A stretch of 64,000 bases of DNA from Chloroflexota bacterium. GTDB taxonomy: Bacteria; Chloroflexota; Anaerolineae; Anaerolineales; Villigracilaceae. The stretch is taken from assembly GCA_016219545.1 (NCBI GenBank), contig JACRMH010000023.1:1-64000 (forward strand). Reading direction: 5' to 3'. Shown piece by piece: positions 50,720 to 59,358 of the stretch; the first letter of the stretch is position 1, and each line of letters starts with the position of its first letter. A model generated the notes under the pieces. It saw only the letters and a program-made list of their open reading frames with translations, did no database searches and was not told where the DNA came from. The translations under genes were made by a program, and so were the position numbers.

Positions 50720-52339
50720 ATGAAACATCTGAAGTTTGTTGTGTTCGTGATGGTAATTGCCATGCTGATACTTTCGGCATGCGGCGGCGGAAACGCTACC
50801 GATAAGAAAGTGGCAACTTTCATTTTTACCCAGGAGTTCGACAATTTGAACCCGCTGTATACAAACCAGTGGTTCACGGCGATCACCTACCAAATGTGGA
50901 ATTGCTATGCCTGGAACTATGATGACAAGAATGAGCCTGTGCCTGTGTTGGTGAAGGAAATGCCCACCACCGAAAACGGCGGCATTTCAGCCGATGGCAA
51001 GACAATCACATTCAAACTACGTGATGATATCGTCTGGTCTGACGGCAAGCCGATCACAGCGGATGACTTTGTCTTCACCTATAACATGACGATGGACCCG
51101 AACAACACGGTCTCCACTCAAAGCCCCTATGATCAGATCGCAAGCATCGAAGCCGCTGATCCACAGACCGTTGTTGTTACCTTCAGCGAAGTCTATGCTC
51201 CATGGGCGGCTACCATGTGGAAGGGTCTCCTGCCCCAGCATGTACTCCAGCCTGTCTTTGAAAAAGACGGCAACCTGAACTCTGCCGAATATAATCGCAA
51301 GCCGATGGTAGGCTGCGGTCCCTTCAATTTTGCGGAATGGGAAGCCGGTTCATTTGCGCGCTTTGTGGCGAATGACAAATATTGGCTGGGTCGTCCCAAG
51401 CTGGATGAGATCACCATCCGCTTCGTCCCTGACGATGCTTCGCAGATCGCGGCGCTTAAATCAGGCGAAGGCGACCTCGGTACATTCATCGCCTATTCTG
51501 ATATCCCCGCTCTTGAAGAAGCCGGTATTCAAATGTTCACAGCTTTTTCCGGGTACAACGAAGGTCTCTATTTAAATCTCGGTGAAAAGGGACATCCTGC
51601 CTTAAAGGATCAGGGCGTCCGCCAGGCTCTGGCTTATGCCACTGACCGCGAGTCGCTCGTCAAAGACCTCTTGCTTGGGCGTACCGGCGTTGCCGCCACT
51701 TATTGGGACAACACGCCCTTCGTGGACCCGTCCATTAAGCCCTATCCTTATGATGCAGCCAAAGCGAACGAATTACTCGATGCCGCCGGATGGATGGACA
51801 GCAATGGCGATGGCACCCGCGATAAGGATGGTGTTGAACTCGTGCTGAAGTACGGAACAACCACCCGCGAGATCCGCAAGGAAATTCAAGCAGTCTTCCA
51901 ACAGCAGCTTCTTGAAGTGGGCATTGGCACTGAATTGATCAATGCTGAAAACTTCTTCGATGGTTATGCCGAAGGTGGTCCCGCCGCGACCGGCGCTTTG
52001 GATATTTACGAATACTCCACCAGCGCCAACTTCCCCGATCCGCATACTTCCGAGTGGTATTGCAGCAACATCCCAACGGATGAAGCCCCGGATGGCACCA
52101 ACTGGCAGGCCGTCTGCGACACGAATCTCGAAGCCCTCTTTGATCAGGAAAGCACTCAGGTGGATGCCGCTGCCCGCCAGGCAACCTTCAACCAGATCTC
52201 CAAGATGATCTTTGATCAAGGCTATTGGATCGGCATCTACTGGGATCCCGATATTTGGGCCGTCAATTCACGCCTGATCAATGTCAAACTTTCGGGCGCA
52301 ACCGCTTTCTACAACATCATGGAATGGGACCTCAAGTAA
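50720..52339 (+). CDS. Peptide ABC transporter substrate-binding lipoprotein (system 1)
   Basis: 539 residues with lipobox LSAC (Cys21) and the SBP family 5 fold (DEFDNLNPLYTNQWF-type N-terminus, KDQGVRQALAYATDRESLV). It captures di- or oligopeptides outside the membrane for the permease and ATPase genes that follow. GGAG lies before the ATG. A strong hairpin at 52363-52397 separates it from the permeases, so it may be made in excess over them, as is usual. Confidence 0.92.
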   Translation: MKHLKFVVFVMVIAMLILSACGGGNATDKKVATFIFTQEFDNLNPLYTNQWFTAITYQMWNCYAWNYDDKNEPVPVLVKEMPTTENGGISADGKTITFKLRDDIVWSDGKPITADDFVFTYNMTMDPNNTVSTQSPYDQIASIEAADPQTVVVTFSEVYAPWAATMWKGLLPQHVLQPVFEKDGNLNSAEYNRKPMVGCGPFNFAEWEAGSFARFVANDKYWLGRPKLDEITIRFVPDDASQIAALKSGEGDLGTFIAYSDIPALEEAGIQMFTAFSGYNEGLYLNLGEKGHPALKDQGVRQALAYATDRESLVKDLLLGRTGVAATYWDNTPFVDPSIKPYPYDAAKANELLDAAGWMDSNGDGTRDKDGVELVLKYGTTTREIRKEIQAVFQQQLLEVGIGTELINAENFFDGYAEGGPAATGALDIYEYSTSANFPDPHTSEWYCSNIPTDEAPDGTNWQAVCDTNLEALFDQESTQVDAAARQATFNQISKMIFDQGYWIGIYWDPDIWAVNSRLINVKLSGATAFYNIMEWDLK

Positions 52340-52362
52340 TAAGTTAATCAAGTAAAATCGCA

Positions 52363-52400
52363 AAGGGGTTCTGTAAATTCCTTTTACAGAACCCCTTCTT
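52363..52400 (+). terminator. Intercistronic hairpin after the system 1 binding protein
   Basis: A perfect 15-bp stem (AAGGGGTTCTGTAAA / TTTACAGAACCCCTT) followed by CTTTTC. Located between the binding-protein and first permease genes. Probably a partial terminator or an mRNA stabiliser. Confidence 0.7.
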
Positions 52401-52418
52401 TTCTTGAAGGAGACCTCC

Positions 52419-53453
52419 ATGACAAGATATATTATCCGTCGCTTGTTACAAGCCATCCCATTATTATTGATCGTCAGTTTGATCCTGTTCGTCTTGATGC
52501 AAAATGCCACGGACCCCTTGGCAACCATGGGCGGACGTACCCCTACCAAACCTGAAGATCGCCAACGTCTCACGCGACAATTGGGGCTGGATAAACCGGT
52601 CTATGTTCAATATTTCTATTGGCTAGTGGGCAACGATTGGACGAAAGTTGACCTGGATGGCGATGGCACTGCCGAGACTCCCGGCACACGTCACGGCGTC
52701 CTGCGCGGCGACTTCGGGACGTCCATTGTTCAAACCGGCAGACCCGTCACAACGGTCATTTTTGAACGTCTGCCGAACACCTTGATCCTCATGCTCACTT
52801 CTGAATTCGTGATCGTTCTTGGCGCTTTATTTGTGGGAATCTATTCGGCACTTCGACAGTATTCATTATTCGATAATATTCTGACAGCAATTTTATTTAT
52901 TGGGTATTCAATGCCCATCTTTTTTGTTGCACTTTCCTCCATGTATATTTTTTCGATCAATTTTCAACGCTGGGGATTGCCGCATCTTCCAACTGTGGGA
53001 ATGTTCGACCCAAAGGTGGGAAAAACCACAGGACAGATTCTTGTGCACATGATCCTGCCTGTGTTCAGCATTGCCTTCATCAGTTTTGCGGCATACAGCC
53101 GTTATATTCGCAGTACCATGCTGGAAGTGCTCGGACAGGATTACATCCGCACGGCACGCTCCAAGGGATTGCCCAAACGGGAGGTCACATACATTCACGC
53201 ATTGAAAAATGCATCCCTGCCGATTGTGACCATCGTCGGTCTGGACCTGCCCTTATTGCTTGGAGGCGCAGTCGTTACAGAACGCATCTTTGCATGGCCC
53301 GGAATGGGCCGGCTTTTTATTGACGGAATTGACCGCGGCGATACACCGGTAGTAATGGGCATATTTATGCTGATCGCTGTTGCAGTGGTGATCTTCCAGA
53401 TCATCACCGATATTGTGTATGCGTGGCTTGATCCGCGAATTCGATTCGATTAA
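52419..53453 (+). CDS. Peptide ABC transporter permease (DppB/OppB-like, system 1)
   Basis: 344 residues with the OppB-type N-terminal helix (RYIIRRLLQAIPLLLIVSLI), the RGDFGTS loop and the ABC coupling EAA motif (KNASLPIVTIVGLDLPLLLGG). Six transmembrane helices. Start 52419 is preferred because AAGGAG lies upstream; the track begins at a TTG. It pairs with the next permease. Confidence 0.92.
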   Translation: MTRYIIRRLLQAIPLLLIVSLILFVLMQNATDPLATMGGRTPTKPEDRQRLTRQLGLDKPVYVQYFYWLVGNDWTKVDLDGDGTAETPGTRHGVLRGDFGTSIVQTGRPVTTVIFERLPNTLILMLTSEFVIVLGALFVGIYSALRQYSLFDNILTAILFIGYSMPIFFVALSSMYIFSINFQRWGLPHLPTVGMFDPKVGKTTGQILVHMILPVFSIAFISFAAYSRYIRSTMLEVLGQDYIRTARSKGLPKREVTYIHALKNASLPIVTIVGLDLPLLLGGAVVTERIFAWPGMGRLFIDGIDRGDTPVVMGIFMLIAVAVVIFQIITDIVYAWLDPRIRFD

Positions 53454-53472
53454 CAGGAGATTGGAGTCTACT

Positions 53473-54414
53473 ATGACAACTCAGGTGAATACCCCAATAA
53501 CTGTTGCGGAAGTCGAAGCGCCGCCCCTCTCGCTTGGCAACCTCACTTGGCGGCGATTTCGCCGCCATAAAATGGCCATCTTCGGCGCTGTCGTCCTTAT
53601 CCTGCTGACCTTTTACTCCTTCGGCGGCGCGCTCTTCTTTACTGAAAAGTATTCCAACTATACAAACACCAAGGAGCGCTTGCAGTCCCCCAACGCCAAG
53701 CATCCATTTGGCACGGATACGGTCGGGCGCGATATTCTTGCCCGCACAATTTATGGCGGACAAATTTCCATTTTGATCGGCATCACAGCGGCTTTTGTGG
53801 AAGTCATGATCGGCATTTTGATCGGCGCCATCGCTGGTTATTTCGGCGGAAATATTGATGCAGTCCTGATGCGCTTTACAGAAGCCATGCTCAACATACC
53901 TCAATTGCTATTGTTGATCGTCATGTCCAAGTTCTTCTCAGGGAATGTGCCGAATATAAACATCCTCGGGCGTGAACTGAGCGGAAGCGTGATCGTCATC
54001 ATCCTCATCATTGGCGTAACAAGCTGGCCCTATTTGGCGCGCATTGTGCGTGCTGAATTCTTGTCCATCAAGGAACGCGAATTCATTCTCGCGGCGCGTG
54101 CTACAGGCACATCAAGTTGGGAGATCATCTTCAAGCATATTTTGCCAAACAGCATTGCGCCCATCGTCGTCTCTGCAACATTAGGTGTGGCCGGTGCGAT
54201 CTCGCTTGAAGCTTATGTCAGCTTTTTGGGCATGGGCGTCCGTGCGCCTACGGCCACATGGGGCAACATGCTCGAAAACGCGTATCGTTATATCGAGACC
54301 GCTTACTGGCTTTGGCTTTTCCCCGGTCTGTTAATTGTACTGATCACATTAAGCATTAACTTCCTCGGGGATGGATTACGCGACGCGCTTGATCCACGCA
54401 GCCGGACGGTGTAA
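53473..54414 (+). CDS. Peptide ABC transporter permease (DppC/OppC-like, system 1)
   Basis: 313 residues: six helices after a long N-terminal cytoplasmic stretch, with HPFGTDTVGRDILARTIYG (OppC signature) and the EAA-like KHILPNSIAPIVVSATLG. The start at 53473 is preferred because the track start falls inside the previous permease gene and GGAG lies before this ATG. Confidence 0.92.
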   Translation: MTTQVNTPITVAEVEAPPLSLGNLTWRRFRRHKMAIFGAVVLILLTFYSFGGALFFTEKYSNYTNTKERLQSPNAKHPFGTDTVGRDILARTIYGGQISILIGITAAFVEVMIGILIGAIAGYFGGNIDAVLMRFTEAMLNIPQLLLLIVMSKFFSGNVPNINILGRELSGSVIVIILIIGVTSWPYLARIVRAEFLSIKEREFILAARATGTSSWEIIFKHILPNSIAPIVVSATLGVAGAISLEAYVSFLGMGVRAPTATWGNMLENAYRYIETAYWLWLFPGLLIVLITLSINFLGDGLRDALDPRSRTV

Positions 54415-54416
54415 TC

Positions 54417-55412
54417 ATGGATGCGATTCATACTTTTCTTGAAGTAAAGGATCTAAAGACCCGCTTCCATACGCCCGAGGGAACTGTGTACGCAGTCAAT
54501 GGGGTTTCGTTTACGCTGAAAGAGGGTGAAACCCTGGCCGTGGTCGGCGAAAGTGGATGCGGTAAATCGGTGACGATGATGTCGATTCTGCGGCTCATCT
54601 CCATTCCTCCGGGAGAAATTGTCAGCGGGGAAGTGACCTATCGTGACAGAAACCTGCTCAAGTTAAGTGAGAGCGAGATGGAACATGTGCGTGGCAAGGA
54701 AGTCGCCATGATTTTTCAGGACCCGATGACCAGTCTCAATCCTGTTTTAACCGTGGGCCGCCAGCTTACCGAAACTTTACGCACTCATACCAATATGGAT
54801 GAAGAGCAGTCCCGTCAGCGTGCTGTCACGTTGTTGGAGTGGGTTGGGATTCCAGATGCGGGCAAACGGCTCACCGATTATCCACATCAATTTTCCGGCG
54901 GTATGCGTCAGCGCGTGATGATCGCGATGGCTTTGGCTTGCACTCCCAGCCTGCTCATCGCAGACGAACCCACTACTGCTTTGGACGTCACCATTCAAGC
55001 GCAGATCATCGAGTTGGTGAAAAAATTAAAACAAGATGTAGGCATGGCGATGATCTGGATCACACATGATCTTGGCGTGGTGGCCGGAATTGCAGATCGA
55101 GTCATCGTGATGTACGCCGGATTTATTGTTGAAGAAGCCGAGGTCGATGATCTATATGACAGTCCCCTTCATCCTTACACAACTGCTCTGCTTCAAGCCT
55201 TACCGCGTGCGGACCGCCGCCGTGATAAGAATTTAAAATCAATTCAGGGCGTGCCGCCGAATTTGTTGGCTGAACCGCGCGGGTGTCCATTCGCTCCGCG
55301 CTGTGAATTCGTGAAAGAACGCTGCGTAAACGAAAATCCTTTATTGATCGAAACCGAAAATAGACATAAAGTTGCCTGCTGGGTTAACGTGAAGACAGGA
55401 GCCTTGCGATGA
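54417..55412 (+). CDS. Peptide ABC transporter ATP-binding protein (DppD-like, system 1)
   Basis: 331 residues: Walker A GESGCGKSVTMMS, signature FSGGMRQR, Walker B LLIADEPTTALDV, and the C-terminal oligopeptide domain with its cysteine cluster (GCPFAPRCEFVKERC). It drives import together with the next ATPase. The stop overlaps the next ATG. Confidence 0.95.
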   Translation: MDAIHTFLEVKDLKTRFHTPEGTVYAVNGVSFTLKEGETLAVVGESGCGKSVTMMSILRLISIPPGEIVSGEVTYRDRNLLKLSESEMEHVRGKEVAMIFQDPMTSLNPVLTVGRQLTETLRTHTNMDEEQSRQRAVTLLEWVGIPDAGKRLTDYPHQFSGGMRQRVMIAMALACTPSLLIADEPTTALDVTIQAQIIELVKKLKQDVGMAMIWITHDLGVVAGIADRVIVMYAGFIVEEAEVDDLYDSPLHPYTTALLQALPRADRRRDKNLKSIQGVPPNLLAEPRGCPFAPRCEFVKERCVNENPLLIETENRHKVACWVNVKTGALR

Positions 55413-56392
55413 CCGAACCATTGGTGCATGTAGAAAACCTGACAAAACATTTTCCCATTACGCGTGGAATTGTCATCGAGCGCGTGGTGGGTGCGGTGCG
55501 CGCCGTGGATGGGATCTCCTTCGATATTCAAAAAGGTGAAACGCTGGGGTTGGTTGGCGAAAGCGGCTGCGGCAAGACAACTGCCGGCCGAACCTTGTTG
55601 GGGTTGTATAAAGCTACGTCCGGCAAAACGATCATTGACAGCCACAGTGTCCATAACGCCAAGGGCAGTGAATTGATGCACATCCGCCGCAAAGCGCAGA
55701 TGATCTTCCAAGACCCATATGCTTCGCTCAATCCGCGTTGGACGGTGAACGCCATCGTCAGCGAACCTTTGCGCGTGCATAAACTCATCACCAATCAACA
55801 GCAGCGTGATGCACGCGTGAAGGAATTATTGGAATTGGTCGGGCTGAATGCGCGTCATATCAACCGTTTCCCGCACGAATTCTCCGGCGGACAACGTCAA
55901 CGCATTGGCATTGCGCGCGCGCTGTCGTCCGACCCAAAATTCATCGTCTGCGATGAGCCCATCTCCGCCCTGGATGTCTCCATTCAGGCGCAGGTGGTAA
56001 ACCTGCTCGAGAAACTGCAGGATCAACTTGGCCTCACCTATCTATTCGTCGCGCATGACCTTAGCATGGTGCGCCACATTTGCGACCGGGTGGCGGTCAT
56101 GTATTTGGGCGTGATCGTTGAAATCGCCGAACGCAACGAACTTTACGAGAAACCGCTTCATCCATACACACAAGCATTGCTCTCTGCTGTGCCCGTGCCC
56201 GATCCACGCAAAGAGCGGGTGCGGAAGCGGACTATTCTGGTGGGGGATGTGCCCAGCCCGATCAACCCTCCTTCGGGTTGCCGCTTTCATCCGCGCTGTC
56301 CGGTGGCTATTGAAAAATGCAAAACCCAGGTCCCAGAGTGGCGCGAGGCGGTCTCTCAGCATTGGGTGGCTTGTCATTTGGTGAACGGCTGA
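55409..56392 (+). CDS. Peptide ABC transporter ATP-binding protein (DppF-like, system 1)
   Basis: 327 residues: GESGCGKTTAGRTLLG, FSGGQRQRIGIARAL, FIVCDEPISALDVS and the C-terminal cysteine cluster GCRFHPRCPVAIEKC. It overlaps DppD by 4 nt (ATGA), so the system-1 ATPases are translationally coupled. A hairpin-like terminator follows. Confidence 0.95.
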   Translation: MTEPLVHVENLTKHFPITRGIVIERVVGAVRAVDGISFDIQKGETLGLVGESGCGKTTAGRTLLGLYKATSGKTIIDSHSVHNAKGSELMHIRRKAQMIFQDPYASLNPRWTVNAIVSEPLRVHKLITNQQQRDARVKELLELVGLNARHINRFPHEFSGGQRQRIGIARALSSDPKFIVCDEPISALDVSIQAQVVNLLEKLQDQLGLTYLFVAHDLSMVRHICDRVAVMYLGVIVEIAERNELYEKPLHPYTQALLSAVPVPDPRKERVRKRTILVGDVPSPINPPSGCRFHPRCPVAIEKCKTQVPEWREAVSQHWVACHLVNG

Positions 56393-56494
56393 ATTTACTT
56401 TCCCGAAACTTGAAATTACAGTAAAATCCCAGCCAGTGAATATTCCCTCTTTGCGTTCAAAACGCACTCACGTTATTCGTAACGATTGACAATA

Positions 56495-56534
56495 TGCGCC
56501 ATGCCAGTTGAGTCCTGTCATGGCGCACTTGTTT
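56495..56534 (+). terminator. Terminator between the two transporter operons
   Basis: TGCGCCATG / CATGGCGCA stem (9 bp) followed by CTTGTTTTG, between system 1 and system 2. Confidence 0.55.
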
Positions 56535-56572
56535 TGGGAATCCGACAATTCATATTCGACAGAGGAGGAAGT

Positions 56573-58273
56573 ATGAAACAGAAACTTTTGTATGTTGTGA
56601 TCATTGCAGCCCTGGTTCTTTCTGCCTGCGGTGGAGGCGGGGCCAAACAACCGGCCATTGTCCGCATCGGCTGGTCGAATGGACCTGATTCATTGAACCC
56701 GGGCATTGCCTGGCTGGAAGAGGCTTATACGATCTATGAATTGGTCTATGACTCCATGTATGACTTGAATTTGGATGGTACTTTCAAATTAAGCCTGGCT
56801 GATAGTGTCAGCGCTTCTGCTGATGGCACAGTCTATACATACAAGATCAAGAAGGGAATTAAGTGGCATGATGGTCAGCCCTTCACTGCAAAAGACATTG
56901 CCTTCAGTTACACTCTTTATAAAGATCACACTGATTTCCCAACCCTCAACTCCTATACGGAACATTTTGTATCGAGTGAAGCACCAGATGATACAACCCT
57001 TGTGCTGACCCTTGACCAGTCCATTCCAAACATTGAGAGCCGCTTGATCTTCCTTTACATTTTGCCGGAACACATCTGGAAAGACCATACGGGTAAACCA
57101 TCTGAGGCTTCGGAAGATTCTTCATTGCCAACCCCCACTCCTGAACCGAATCAGTCTGCAGAATTTGAAAATATCGAAATGATCGGCACCGGCCCGTTCA
57201 AAATGAAAGAATACCAACCCAATGAGTTCATTGATCTGGCGGTGAACACAGAATATTATGGCGGCCGCGCAAAAGTGGATGAAGTGATCTTTCAGGTGTT
57301 CAGCAGTCCAGATGTTTTGGTGCAAGCCATCAAGACCGGGCAAGTGGATATGATCACGGAGCTTCCAAACACCAGCGTGGAATCTCTCAAGACGGCGGAG
57401 AATGTAAAGGTCGCGGTGGGTGCGCCCTTCGCTCCAAACCTGGCCGACATTATTATCAATCAGGTCGCGCCTGAAAATTGTCCCTCCGAAGCGGATGGAG
57501 GTGTTTGTAGTGGACATCCCGCTCTAATGGACAAGCAGGTTCGCCTTGCTCTGGCTTATGCCACCGACAAGAAGAAATTGATCGACGTGGTTCTCGTTGG
57601 ATATGGCACGCCCGGCATTGCCCTGATCCCTGATGGCATGGGCGAGTGGTTCAACAGTTCCATCAAGGATTTTGAATTTGATGTGGCAAAAGCCAATAAG
57701 GTTTTGGACGACGCCGGCTATAAAGATGCAAATGGGGATGGCATTCGTGACATGCCCGATGGCTCGAAGCCGCTGACCTTCCGCATGAATTGGCCTACCA
57801 GCAGCATTGTCGGACCTCGCATGGCTGAATTGCTCGGCGACATGTGGAAACAGATCGGCATCACCCTTGAGCCTCAAGCTGTGGAAGACGATGCATTGAC
57901 CGCCAAGTGCTGCCCCGCCCTCGATTATGACATTATAATCTGGGGTTGGGTCGCTGACCCTGACCCGGCCACTTTGCTGATCATCCCTGCAACCGACCAG
58001 ATCGTTACCGGCTACAACGAGACCGGTTTCTCCAGTCCGCGCTACGATGAGCTCTATGTTCAACAGGGCACGGAACTCGACCATGCCAAGCGCGTCCAAA
58101 TGGTTTGGGAAATGCAGCAAATCGTGCATGATGAAGTGGTATATATCATCCCGTTCTACTATCAGCAGGTACAAGCCTATCGCACAGACAGGTTCAAGGG
58201 CTGGCTCGATAGTGAGATCAAGCTTGCTTTGGAAGACCCAACTTCCATCATGGTGATCGAACCTGTAAAATAA
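56573..58273 (+). CDS. Peptide ABC transporter substrate-binding lipoprotein (system 2)
   Basis: 566 residues: lipobox LSAC (Cys19), then the SBP family 5 fold (GPDSLNPGIAWLEEAY, KQVRLALAYATDKKKLI). The protein differs clearly from the system 1 binding protein, so it likely prefers other peptides or a different solute. Start 56573 is chosen because AGGAGGAA lies directly before the ATG; the 29 extra residues of the track come from the terminator region. Confidence 0.92.
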   Translation: MKQKLLYVVIIAALVLSACGGGGAKQPAIVRIGWSNGPDSLNPGIAWLEEAYTIYELVYDSMYDLNLDGTFKLSLADSVSASADGTVYTYKIKKGIKWHDGQPFTAKDIAFSYTLYKDHTDFPTLNSYTEHFVSSEAPDDTTLVLTLDQSIPNIESRLIFLYILPEHIWKDHTGKPSEASEDSSLPTPTPEPNQSAEFENIEMIGTGPFKMKEYQPNEFIDLAVNTEYYGGRAKVDEVIFQVFSSPDVLVQAIKTGQVDMITELPNTSVESLKTAENVKVAVGAPFAPNLADIIINQVAPENCPSEADGGVCSGHPALMDKQVRLALAYATDKKKLIDVVLVGYGTPGIALIPDGMGEWFNSSIKDFEFDVAKANKVLDDAGYKDANGDGIRDMPDGSKPLTFRMNWPTSSIVGPRMAELLGDMWKQIGITLEPQAVEDDALTAKCCPALDYDIIIWGWVADPDPATLLIIPATDQIVTGYNETGFSSPRYDELYVQQGTELDHAKRVQMVWEMQQIVHDEVVYIIPFYYQQVQAYRTDRFKGWLDSEIKLALEDPTSIMVIEPVK

Positions 58274-58280
58274 ATTTTTT

Positions 58281-58313
58281 GTTGTAGAGGCGGGGTGACC
58301 CCGCCTCTACAAC
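58281..58313. repeat. GTTGTAGAGGCGGGG palindrome between SBP 2 and permease 2
   Basis: A perfect 15-bp arm palindrome with a TGA loop, 33 nt in total. It sits between the binding-protein and permease genes, exactly where system 1 has its hairpin. Same family as 24982-25014. Confidence 0.85.
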
Positions 58314-58342
58314 ACGGAACATTTCCCTTGCAACGCTGGCGC

Positions 58343-59356
58343 ATGTTACTCAAACGATTTGGCTGGGCGCTTTTCACTATTCTCTTCGTAGTGGTATTAA
58401 ATTTTTTTCTATTCCGAGTTCTGCCAGGCGACCCCGCCCGGCAGGGCATTCGCGACCCCCGCCTAACACCCGAGACAATACAGGCTATTCGAGTCAGGTT
58501 CGGGTTGGATAAGCCCATCATCAATTGTTTTGAATCGCTAAACCCGGTTAAAGTCGGGTCATGTGGGGTCAACCCGCTGGATACGCAATTCTTCATTTAC
58601 GTAAAGAATTTGCTTAAAGGCGATCTGGGGCAATCGTTTTATTACAACCGTCCCGTAAAAGATATTTTAGGCGAACGCTTGTGGAATACGATCCTGCTTA
58701 TTGGTGCGGGACAAATTCTGGCAATATTGATCGGTGTAGTATTTGGGCTCTTCGCCGCATGGAAGGCACGGACTGCCATTGATTATGCGGCTTTGATCTC
58801 AGGGCTGGTGGCGTGGAGTCTGCCGACTTTTTGGCTTGCCATCATTTTATTATTCTGGGGCACCAATCATGGGTTACCGATTGGCGGAAAGGCAACGCCC
58901 GGCATGAGTTCCTATCCATTCATGCAGCAAATGGGCGACCTCTTACAGCACTTATTTCTTCCAACTCTGGCATACACCATAATTTATATGGGCGAGTATA
59001 TGCTCATTATGCGTTCCAGTCTGCTGGATGTTCTTGCAGAAGATTATATTCTTGCCGCAAAAGCCAAGGGACTATCGGCCTTCCAGATCCTGAAAGACCA
59101 CGCGTTGAAAAATTCCATGCTTCCGCTCGTGACTCTTATAGCCATCAATCTTGGTTTTACTGTGGGAGGCGCGGTCCAAATTGAGACAGTCTTCTCGTGG
59201 CCCGGCTTGGGCGGTGCCATCTTTGAAGCTGTAGGCAGGAAGGATTACCCTCTCCTGCAAGGCGGATTTTTATTGATCGCAATCAGCGTCATCCTGGCGA
59301 ACTTCATCGCTGACTTGACCTATTCATACCTTGACCCCAGAGTGCAGGCGGACTGA
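58343..59356 (+). CDS. Peptide ABC transporter permease (DppB-like, system 2)
   Basis: 337 residues, OppB-type: FGWALFTILFVVVLNFFLFRVLPGDPAR at the N-terminus, LGQSFYYNRPV loop, and the EAA motif KNSMLPLVTLIAINLG. The track start (GTG 58295) lies inside the palindrome; ATG 58343 is used, with TTG 58328 as an alternative. No strong Shine-Dalgarno. Confidence 0.88.
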   Translation: MLLKRFGWALFTILFVVVLNFFLFRVLPGDPARQGIRDPRLTPETIQAIRVRFGLDKPIINCFESLNPVKVGSCGVNPLDTQFFIYVKNLLKGDLGQSFYYNRPVKDILGERLWNTILLIGAGQILAILIGVVFGLFAAWKARTAIDYAALISGLVAWSLPTFWLAIILLFWGTNHGLPIGGKATPGMSSYPFMQQMGDLLQHLFLPTLAYTIIYMGEYMLIMRSSLLDVLAEDYILAAKAKGLSAFQILKDHALKNSMLPLVTLIAINLGFTVGGAVQIETVFSWPGLGGAIFEAVGRKDYPLLQGGFLLIAISVILANFIADLTYSYLDPRVQAD

Positions 59357-59358
59357 CC

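Noticed and set aside
57524-58174. 216-aa minus-strand ORF
   Set aside because: It is antisense to the second peptide-binding lipoprotein gene and has no recognisable domain or start signal.
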